A stretch of DNA of 20,655 nt, taken from assembly GCA_964457365.1 (NCBI GenBank), contig CAYWFP010000072.1, positions 1-20,655 of the forward strand, written 5' to 3'. Below are positions 7,643 to 14,426 of the stretch, piece after piece (within the stretch, counting starts at the first letter, position 1; every line of letters starts with the position of its first letter). Source of the DNA: CAYWFP01 sp964457365 (GTDB lineage Bacteria; Planctomycetota; SZUA-567). A program made the translations under genes and the position numbers. The notes under the pieces are model-generated. The model was given only the letters and a program-made list of their open reading frames with translations. It had not been told where the DNA came from and searched no databases.

Positions 7643-8149
7643 TCAGCTCAATTGGCGCTCGACTTGGACGAGCAGACGCCGCGCGTTGAGCATGATCAAC
7701 AACTCGTTCTCGAGTTTGCAGACGCCGATCGCGACGTCGTCGGAGATGGCACGGCGTTCGACGCCTTCGGGAGGTTCGCTGTGCGCCACGCGTCGGTCCT
7801 CGATATCGTCGGTCATCACCTCGATGATATCGCCCACTTCGTCGACGAGCACGCCGAAGGTTTCGCCCACCGTGTCTTTGAACAGGATCAGGCGGCTTTC
7901 GTTGTCGAATTCCCGGGGATCCAGGCCGAAGACGCGACGCAGATCCAGAATCAGGTAGAGCTGTCCGCGAATGTTGACGTAGCCGCGGACGATTTCGGGC
8001 GAGTGATAGATCGTGGTGAAGACGTGTTCGGTATTTACTTCCCGTACGTCCAGGATGTCGACGCCGAAGAGCCGATTCTGCAGACGAAACGTACAGAACT
8101 GTTTGATCTCCTCCTGTTGCATGGTTTCGGCGTCTTTTGCCACGCTCAT
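7643..8149 (-). CDS. cheW: CheW, receptor-kinase coupling protein
   Basis: The 168-residue product is one CheW domain that links MCP tips to CheA in the chemosensory array. QFCTFRLQNRLFGVDIL (about 17-33) is the first SH3-like subdomain, and the stretch GYVNIRGQLYLILDLRRVFGL contains the conserved NIRG and LDL/RR-F-GL motifs. Then come LVDEVGDIIEV and a final hydrophobic strand LLIMLNARRLL. A short charged N-terminal extension (MSVAKDAETMQQEE) precedes the domain. Its ATG overlaps the cheA stop by 3 nt, so the two are probably translationally coupled and made in balanced amounts. Confidence 0.96.
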   Translation of the reverse strand: MSVAKDAETMQQEEIKQFCTFRLQNRLFGVDILDVREVNTEHVFTTIYHSPEIVRGYVNIRGQLYLILDLRRVFGLDPREFDNESRLILFKDTVGETFGVLVDEVGDIIEVMTDDIEDRRVAHSEPPEGVERRAISDDVAIGVCKLENELLIMLNARRLLVQVERQLS

Positions 8150-11133
8150 GCCTTGCCCTTTATCAGGAGTTCCCGCGTCTCCATGATCTCGTTCAACGCA
8201 TCGAGAAATCGTTCGCGGTCAAGCTTCGTCTCGTAGCCCTGGAAGCCGCACTGGAACGCGCGCGCACGGTCCTCGTCGCTGCTGAGCGCGGTCAGCGCCA
8301 CCAGGGGCAGATCCTGGCTGTCGGCGCGTTGACGCACGGCCTGTGCGAAAGCGAAGCCGTCCATCAGGGGCATCTGGAGGTCCGAGACGATCAGGTCGAA
8401 GGCGTGTGCCTCCAGGGCCTGCAATCCCTCGCGCCCGTTCTCGGCGGTTTCGACCTCGAATCCGCCGCGCTCGAGGTACCCCTTGACGAGTTGGCGGAAG
8501 AAGGCCGTGTCCTCGACGAGCAGCACGCGCTTGCGCACGTTCGGATCGGTGCGCTTGTGTTGCGCGCCCCATTCCGGGTCCGCCTTCTCCAGCAGCCGAT
8601 ACATGTCGGGGAAGAGCGTCATGTGCTCCCGCAGGATTGCGGTTCCCAACAGGCCGTCCTGGAGATAGGATTCCCGATTGAGGTGTATCGACGTCTCCTC
8701 CGAGTCGATGATCTCCGACATGAGCAACCCGATGGGCCGCTTGATATGGCGTGGCAGCAACAGGAACATCTCTTTCTGTTCGGAACAGGCGGAAACGGTC
8801 AGGACGCGATCCAGGCGCAGCACGAACGTCGAAACCCCGTCGATCGTGATGAACTCCTGTTCGCCGATCTGCTCGATCTGGTCGACGGTGATCGTCTCGA
8901 TCCGCCGTACCATCGGCAAGGCGACGGCGAAGAGCTCTTTCGGCCCGTAGCGGAAGAGCAGCACCGTCTGCGTCTCCTCGTCGCCGCCGTGATACTTGCC
9001 CGCCAGGTCGCCGTCTCCGGCTTTGTCGAAACTGACGCCGGCGTGCCGGGCGAGGCCTTCCATGTCCAGGATCAGCGCCACGCGTCCGTCGCCCATGATG
9101 GTACCGCCGCTGAAACAGACGAGTCTGCGCAGCACGCGATGCAAGGGTTTGACGACGATCTCCTCGGTACCGAGAATGTCGTCGACGATCAGGCCCATGC
9201 GCTCGCCGCCGACCTTGACCACGGCGAAGACGATCTCTCTCTTCGTGGTCGTTTCCGGCGTTCTTTCCGTTCCGTGATAGCGTCGGACGATCTCGGCGCG
9301 GTCCACGTCGCCGAGCGGTTTGTCCCGGTTCAGTACCTCGTCGAGCCGTACCAGGGGCAGCAACTTGTCGCGCAAGCGGTAAACCTCCTGGTCGTGCGCC
9401 AACTCGATCTCTCCCTGTTCCTCCTCGTCGTAGAGCGCCACCACTTCTTCGAGATTCACCTGCGGAATCGCGAAACGTTCTTCGCCGACCTTTACGATCA
9501 GGCAGGAGATGATCGCGAGCGTCAGCGGCAGACGGAGGAGGATCGTCGTTCCTTGCCCCACGGTCGAGTCGATCTCCATCGAGCCGCCGAGTTTCTCGAT
9601 GCTCGACTTGACCACGTCCATGCCGACGCCTCGGCCGGAGACATCGGTGACCTGCGTCGCCGTCGAGAAACCGGGGAGCAGGATCATGGAGACCACTTCC
9701 TTCTCGCTCATCGCTTCGATCTCGTCGCGGGTGCGCAGGTTGTTCTCCAGCGCCTTGGCCTTGACGCGTTCCGGATCGATCCCGCGGCCGTCGTCGCGGA
9801 TCATGATATTGATCTGCCCGCCCTCGTGATAGGCCCGCAGGTCGATGCGACCGGTGGTAGGCTTGTCGAGCGCGGCGCGATCCGAAGGGGGCTCCAGGCC
9901 GTGGTCGCAGCAGTTGCGGATCAAGTGCGTCAACGGATCGGAGAGGTTCTCCAGGATCGTCTTGTCGAGTTCGACTTCGCTGCCGACGATCTCGATCTCG
10001 ATCTTCTTTTCCAGCTTGCGCCCCAGGTCGCGAACGATACGCGGGAACTTTCCGAAGAGATTGCCCACCGGCTGCATGCGCGTCAACATGATCGCTTCCT
10101 GCAGATCGGAGGTGACCACGTTGAGGCGTTGGGCGATGCTGCGCTGCTGCGGATCCTCCGCCTGTTCGGACAACTGCTGGTGCTGGTTGCGCACCAGGAC
10201 CAGTTCTCCCGCCAGCATCATCAACCGGTCGACCAACTCGACACTGAGGCGGATCGTCGTGTTCTCGCTAGCGGCGGGCTTCTTGCCGGCGGGGTTCGAA
10301 GCGTCCCTGGCGGGAGAGGCGGGTTTTGCGGGCACCGGCGCGGCCGGTGCCGCGACCGCGGGCGCCTGCTCCGCCGGGCCGGCTCCCGGTTCCGTTTCCA
10401 GCTTCTTGATCCGTTCCCGCGGCAACCCGATAGCGATCTCGGCCATCTCCGGTTCCAGCACGGAAGAGAAAAGCACCTCCTGTCGAGCCGGTACGTCCGC
10501 ACTGGTTGACTTGCCGAGTACGGTTCCGCTCTTCGCCAATTCCTGAAAGAACGCGTCTGCCTCGCCTTCGCCGGGTTCGCACGCAAGAAGGTACAGGAAG
10601 CGCTCCTGCACCGGTCGGTTCTCGAGTGTCTGCCGGTCGATCCGCAGTCGTTGCAGCACCGCGTCGATATCGTCCTTGGCGGACGCAACGGCAGACGGCG
10701 AGGATGGCGGTGCCGAGGGGGATTCCGGAGAAACCGGGGTGGACGGCGCGCCGTCTTTGGCTTGATGAAGCTGTTCGAGCAAGTCCGAGACGTTGGCATC
10801 GTTGCTGCCGTCGAGATCGTCCAGCAACGCGGTCAAGCGATCGCCTGCGCGCAGGAGCAAATCGACGAGTTCGGGAGTCGGCGTCCGTTCGCCCGCCCGG
10901 ATATCGGAGAGCAGGGTTTCGGCGGCGTGCGAAAGATCGTTGATGACTTTCAGGCCGAGAAAACCCGCCGCGCCCTTGATCGAATGGACGGCGCGGAAAA
11001 TGCGGTCGATAACCGCGCGATCCACATTCTCCTGCTGCTCTTCCAGAACCAGCAGTTCGTTCTCGACCGTTTCGAGGTGTTCCTTGGCCTCGGTGACGAA
11101 TTCTTCGATCAGCGATTGGTCGTAATCGGTCAT
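8146..11133 (-). CDS. cheA: Hybrid CheA histidine kinase with two CheW-like regions and a C-terminal receiver
   Basis: This 995-residue kinase phosphorylates itself in response to MCP signals and passes phosphate to receiver domains. Order: HPt domain (1-110) with phospho-acceptor H50 in AVHSIKGAAG; a proline/alanine linker (130-150); a small P2-like segment (about 153-250); a second Ala/Pro linker (250-290); the dimerisation domain (292-375, VDRLMMLAGELVLVRNQ); the ATPase domain with HLIRNCCDHGLE (403-414), DDGRGID (447-453) and GRGVGMD (500-506); a CheW-like regulatory domain (about 538-697); a second, weaker CheW-like region (about 720-850); and a receiver (868-990) with predicted acceptor D918 (SDLQMPLMDG). 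ATG 11133 is chosen because MTDYDQSLIEEF is the usual HPt start; a TTG at 11169 is possible. Neither has a strong ribosome-binding site. Confidence 0.97.
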   Translation of the reverse strand: MTDYDQSLIEEFVTEAKEHLETVENELLVLEEQQENVDRAVIDRIFRAVHSIKGAAGFLGLKVINDLSHAAETLLSDIRAGERTPTPELVDLLLRAGDRLTALLDDLDGSNDANVSDLLEQLHQAKDGAPSTPVSPESPSAPPSSPSAVASAKDDIDAVLQRLRIDRQTLENRPVQERFLYLLACEPGEGEADAFFQELAKSGTVLGKSTSADVPARQEVLFSSVLEPEMAEIAIGLPRERIKKLETEPGAGPAEQAPAVAAPAAPVPAKPASPARDASNPAGKKPAASENTTIRLSVELVDRLMMLAGELVLVRNQHQQLSEQAEDPQQRSIAQRLNVVTSDLQEAIMLTRMQPVGNLFGKFPRIVRDLGRKLEKKIEIEIVGSEVELDKTILENLSDPLTHLIRNCCDHGLEPPSDRAALDKPTTGRIDLRAYHEGGQINIMIRDDGRGIDPERVKAKALENNLRTRDEIEAMSEKEVVSMILLPGFSTATQVTDVSGRGVGMDVVKSSIEKLGGSMEIDSTVGQGTTILLRLPLTLAIISCLIVKVGEERFAIPQVNLEEVVALYDEEEQGEIELAHDQEVYRLRDKLLPLVRLDEVLNRDKPLGDVDRAEIVRRYHGTERTPETTTKREIVFAVVKVGGERMGLIVDDILGTEEIVVKPLHRVLRRLVCFSGGTIMGDGRVALILDMEGLARHAGVSFDKAGDGDLAGKYHGGDEETQTVLLFRYGPKELFAVALPMVRRIETITVDQIEQIGEQEFITIDGVSTFVLRLDRVLTVSACSEQKEMFLLLPRHIKRPIGLLMSEIIDSEETSIHLNRESYLQDGLLGTAILREHMTLFPDMYRLLEKADPEWGAQHKRTDPNVRKRVLLVEDTAFFRQLVKGYLERGGFEVETAENGREGLQALEAHAFDLIVSDLQMPLMDGFAFAQAVRQRADSQDLPLVALTALSSDEDRARAFQCGFQGYETKLDRERFLDALNEIMETRELLIKGKA

Positions 11134-11254
11134 GGAGAAAGGATCCAGTCGATTCGAATGCGAAAACAAATATCCTTTGGGACGCGGGGCAGATTGGCCC
11201 TCTTTGTTCCCGCTACAACGAGATCACGGCACCGAACCGCAACGGCGGGAAGCG

Positions 11255-11276
11255 GTGGCTGACATCACACAGCCAC
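11255..11276. terminator. Hairpin spanning the stop codon of the first MCP
   Basis: GTGGCTG (11255-11261) and CAGCCAC (11270-11276) are a perfect 7-bp inverted repeat with an 8-nt loop that includes the MCP stop (11265-11267). No T-run follows on the minus strand, so it is not a standard Rho-independent terminator. It could reduce read-through into cheA or protect the mRNA 3' end. The 131-bp gap between this MCP and cheA is the only sizeable gap inside the che cluster. Confidence 0.35.
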
Positions 11277-13718
11277 GTCCTCGGTCGCGGGAGCGTTTCG
11301 TCGCGGTTCTTTTCTTCCTCTCTTGCCGGCCGCGGCCGCTTCCTCGTCCAGTTTGAAGCGATTGACCATCTGGCGCAGTTTCTCCGCCACCTGCGACAAT
11401 TCGCGGGTCTGCGAATCGATGCGTTTGGCGTTTTCGCTGTTATGCCGGGTGGCGCCGCTCACCTCGAGGATGTGTTCGGCGATATCCTTGGTCGCCGCGG
11501 CGATCTCGCCGGTGCTGGAGGATATATCGTTGGCGCCGCTGGCCGCGTCGGAGATGGTCGCGGCGATGCTGTCGACGCCCTTGGTGGCTTCGCCGATATT
11601 GAGCGCGATATCCTTGGCGGAGTTGGTTTGCTGCGCGACGGCGTCGTAGATGATGCCGGAGGTCTTGTTGAGCGTGTCGATCACCTCGCTGATATCGCCG
11701 ATCGCCTTGACCGCTTCCTCGGCGCTCTTCTGCATGCCCTCGATCTTCTCGGCGATGTCTTCGGCCGCGTGGGCGCTCTGGTTCGCCAGTTCCTTGATCT
11801 CGTTGGCGACGACGGCGAAGCCTTTTCCCGCCTCTCCGGCGGAAGCGGCCTCGATGGTGGCGTTCAGGGCGAGCAGGTTGGTCTGCTGGGCGATGCGCTT
11901 GATCATCTCGGTGACGTTGGTGATCTCGCACGCGGCCTGCCCCAAAACCTGCATGCCGTCGCTGGTGGTGCGGGCGACTTCGTCCGCGCGCGCGGCGAAC
12001 TCCGCGCCCTGGCGCGCGTTCTGGTCGATGTTCTTGATCGAGTCGGTCATCTGCTCGACCGCGGTGGCCACGGCCTTCATGTTGATCGACAACTGTTCCG
12101 AGGCCGAGGAGATGGATGAGATGTTGACGCTGAGTTCCTCGGCGGCTGCGGCGGTGCTGTTGATGCTCTGCGACATCTCTTCCGACGCACTGGCGACGTT
12201 GTTGGCGTCGTTCGACATCCGTTCGCTGAACTGAAGCGACTCCTGGGTGATCTCGGCGATCTCGCCGGTATTGTGCGTTACTGCGCGGGCGTTCCGCTGG
12301 ATGGTGCGCACCATGCCGACATTGCTCTCGACGATGGTGTTGAGCGCGCGCTTGATCGAGTCGTACTCGCCTTGGTACGTCCCCTCGATTCGTCGCGTCA
12401 AGTCGCCCTGCGCCGCGCCTTCGGATACGGCGAGCATCTCGCCGATCAGGCGTTTGAGCGTCTCGGCCATGTCGTTGAGCGCGCTCGTCAGTTCGCCGAT
12501 TTCGTCGCGGCTCTTTACTTTCAGCCGCTGTTCGAGATCCCCGGCACGGATGGACTTGGCCAGTTCCGCGCCGCGTTGGACCGGTCGCGCGATGACCCCG
12601 ACGAACCAGATGGCGATGAGGACGACCACCACGACGGAGGCGATCAGCGTCAGGCCGATACTGCGGGTCATCTCCTGCAGCGGCCCCAGCGCTTCCGCTT
12701 CGGCGATTTCGGCGACGAGAGCCCATTCGACACCGGCGATCTCGACCGGGGCGTAACTGGCGATCACCTTGCGCCCGAGGTAGTTTTCCTCCACGCCGTC
12801 GCCGTTTGCGTGTTGTTCGAAAACGTGACGAACCGCCGCGGTATCGATCCTGGCCGATTCCGGCTTCGCGAACGCTTCCGCGATGGTGCGATAGGTCGCG
12901 TCGGCGCGCGTCTGGCTCGCGTCGGTTCGGATGGACGAGCGCGGCAGGAGATCCCGACCGACCAGATACGTCTGGCCCGTCTCGCCCAAACCGGCCGTCT
13001 CGCTCATGATCGCGTCGAGTCGATCGGGCTTCAGACGCACCACGAGAACCGCCGCCAGCGAGTCGTCTTTCCGGAAGGGCACGCCGTAGAAGGCCACGGG
13101 GCGGTCGCCGGCGTGTTGATAAATCTGGAAATCGACGAACGCGGGCTTCTTCGTCTTCACCACTTGTTGCCAGACTGTCGCCAACTGGTTTTTCTTGTGC
13201 TTGGCGTCGGCCAAACGAAGGCCGGTGTCCGAACCGAAAGGAAGCGGCGCTTCCTCGCCTTCGGCGGCCGGTTGATCCTCCTGGGCGGGGCGGGGCATGG
13301 TGACGAGGATGTGGCCGGTCTGCGGCCAGATCACGTAAAAGTCGTCGTAGCCCTGGGATTGGACGAGATTCTTGACAATATCCGCCTTCTCTTCCTCCAG
13401 GATCAACTCCTTGAGATTATAATCGCTGGCCGTGTCGATGGGCTGGTCCACCACGACATAGCGATCGAAGTAGTTCTCGACCCGGCGGAAGAAATCCATC
13501 ATCTGCTCGTTCCGGGTGAGCGTTTCCATATTGGACGCGAGCAGGTCGAATTCTTTCAGCAGGCGCGCCTTCTTCGATTCCCGCGCAGCCCGCATCTGGT
13601 TGTAGGCCATGCTCTGCAGAGTCGTGGTCGTCTGCATCAGCGACCGTCCCCCCGCGACCAGCATGGGAACGATGCCGACAAGAAGAAACGCCAACAAGAT
13701 CTTCGTGCGTAATTTCAT
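11265..13718 (-). CDS. Methyl-accepting chemotaxis protein with Cache-like sensor and HAMP
   Basis: This 817-residue transmembrane receptor has a first membrane helix (about 5-24), a periplasmic region (about 25-352), a second membrane helix (about 353-375), a HAMP domain (about 376-428, EIGELTSALNDMAETL) and a further HAMP-like segment (about 430-480). The long coiled-coil signalling domain has its hairpin tip at 606-640 (RIAQQTNLLALNATIEAASA then GKGFAVVANEIK). The periplasmic part, with FYVIWPQTGHILVTM, YGVPFR and YLVGRD, looks like a double Cache (dCache) ligand-binding domain; the ligand is unknown. The C-terminus is basic (KRGRKEPRRN) with no NWETF-type tether. ATG 13718 is chosen because GAGGA lies a few nt upstream; a TTG 21 nt earlier is also in frame. 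It is the first gene of the che cluster. Confidence 0.97.
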   Translation of the reverse strand: MKLRTKILLAFLLVGIVPMLVAGGRSLMQTTTTLQSMAYNQMRAARESKKARLLKEFDLLASNMETLTRNEQMMDFFRRVENYFDRYVVVDQPIDTASDYNLKELILEEEKADIVKNLVQSQGYDDFYVIWPQTGHILVTMPRPAQEDQPAAEGEEAPLPFGSDTGLRLADAKHKKNQLATVWQQVVKTKKPAFVDFQIYQHAGDRPVAFYGVPFRKDDSLAAVLVVRLKPDRLDAIMSETAGLGETGQTYLVGRDLLPRSSIRTDASQTRADATYRTIAEAFAKPESARIDTAAVRHVFEQHANGDGVEENYLGRKVIASYAPVEIAGVEWALVAEIAEAEALGPLQEMTRSIGLTLIASVVVVVLIAIWFVGVIARPVQRGAELAKSIRAGDLEQRLKVKSRDEIGELTSALNDMAETLKRLIGEMLAVSEGAAQGDLTRRIEGTYQGEYDSIKRALNTIVESNVGMVRTIQRNARAVTHNTGEIAEITQESLQFSERMSNDANNVASASEEMSQSINSTAAAAEELSVNISSISSASEQLSINMKAVATAVEQMTDSIKNIDQNARQGAEFAARADEVARTTSDGMQVLGQAACEITNVTEMIKRIAQQTNLLALNATIEAASAGEAGKGFAVVANEIKELANQSAHAAEDIAEKIEGMQKSAEEAVKAIGDISEVIDTLNKTSGIIYDAVAQQTNSAKDIALNIGEATKGVDSIAATISDAASGANDISSSTGEIAAATKDIAEHILEVSGATRHNSENAKRIDSQTRELSQVAEKLRQMVNRFKLDEEAAAAGKRGRKEPRRNAPATEDVAV

Positions 13719-13883
13719 TCCGTCCTCACCCCTTTCCAAGCGCTATGAAGAAGAATGCGATGACAATCTTCGAATCGCGGTCTCCCGGAATTCAACAGCC
13801 TGGCGGCTCCAGGTATACCGTTTGGTGCATGCCTTGGGTCTCGCCCTCTAACATAATCTTAACATATCGAGGGTGGAGTACTC

Positions 13884-13940
13884 ATGGATCTCAAGCAGCG
13901 AGTTGAGATGCACTTTTCGAATATGAAGCCGTTTCCCTAA
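13884..13940 (+). other. Possible 18-residue leader peptide or chance frame
   Basis: An ATG preceded by GGAG at about 6 nt opens an 18-codon frame reading MDLKQRVEMHFSNMKPFP and then TAA, shortly followed by an A8 run. No similarity is recognised. It lies some 490 nt before the second MCP, so a translational leader role would need a long transcript. It may equally be a remnant or chance. Confidence 0.15.
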
Positions 13941-13986
13941 GCGTAAAAAAAAGTCGGTCCTAGTGATCAGACATTGAGAATAGTAA

Positions 13987-14006
13987 ACGCTTTCTGACGC
14001 TTTCGC
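13987..14006. repeat. 10-bp tandem direct repeat, possible operator
   Basis: The octamer ACGCTTTC occurs twice exactly one helical turn apart (13987-13994 and 13997-14004). Head-to-tail sites with a 10-bp period are typical of response-regulator binding sites. This is only a pattern; no regulator is known here. Confidence 0.3.
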
Positions 14007-14376
14007 AACTTCTTTATTTCGATTTGATGAGAAGGTCGCTAGCGTGGCGGCGTTGCCGGAGGATATGCCGGATTAGCTTGCCCCGATCGACTACAAGTGA
14101 TTGAATCCATGCTTTCGGCACTGCCGCCACTCGTTCGATTCCTGTCACAAAGCATTCGACAGTCGCCACAAATGATTTGCAGAAGCAATATCATGAGTAT
14201 AGTATTAGGAAAGGATCAGTGCATGTGATCGGGCATCTTGAAAGAGTTCGGGGCTCCACGGAGACCACGCACAAAATTAATAAGGCCGAATGGGAGAAAC
14301 AAGAAGCGCCGCGAGATATTTTCACTACATAAAGCCATCAGCTTGCGATCAGGTGCATATCCGCGCCAGCTATTAG

Positions 14377-14388
14377 ATATAGCTATAT
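14377..14388. repeat. 12-bp perfect AT palindrome
   Basis: ATATAGCTATAT is a perfect 12-bp palindrome 38 nt before the start codon of the second MCP and just before the GA/G tract. It includes -10-like TATA sequences, so it may be part of a promoter or a repressor site. Chance in AT-rich DNA is also possible. Confidence 0.3.
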
Positions 14389-14400
14389 AGAATTGTCGAA

Positions 14401-14418
14401 GAGAGAGAGGGGGGGGGG
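14401..14418 (+). repeat. (GA)4 plus G10 simple repeat at the ribosome-binding site of the second MCP
   Basis: Four GA repeats (14401-14408) run into ten consecutive guanines (14409-14418), ending 8 nt before the ATG at 14427. The purine tract is the only Shine-Dalgarno-like sequence for this gene. G-tracts of this length are slippage-prone during replication, so a change in length could alter translation or promoter geometry. Confidence 0.6.
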
Positions 14419-14426
14419 ATCCGATA

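Larger units (their letters stand above)
13719..14426. other. 708-bp AT-rich intergenic region between divergent MCP genes
   Basis: This region has clearly lower GC than its neighbours and no convincing gene. It should hold the promoters of both MCP genes. Visible elements: an 18-codon frame with a GGAG ribosome-binding site (13884-13940), an A8 run (13945-13952), a 10-bp tandem repeat (13987-14006), a weak promoter-like pair for the plus strand (TTGCAG 14177-14182 with TAGTAT 14200-14205), an AT palindrome (14377-14388) and a GA/G tract (14401-14418). A minus-strand open frame crosses its right end into the second MCP but shows no recognisable domain. No match to sigma-28 or sigma-54 consensus with correct spacing was found. 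Confidence 0.6.

Noticed and set aside
8137..10509. A 790-codon open frame on the plus strand opposite cheA
   Set aside because: It is antisense to a kinase with all motifs intact, has no recognisable domain and a composition (Asp, His, Leu, Gln rich) typical of the shadow frame of a GC-rich gene.
14045..14058. Sigma-54-like TGGCGGCGTTGC upstream of the second MCP
   Set aside because: The distance between the GG and GC elements is too short for the strict sigma-54 spacing.
14332..14358. Sigma-28-like TAAA followed by GCGATCA upstream of the second MCP
   Set aside because: The spacer is about 11 nt rather than about 15, and the -10 element matches poorly.
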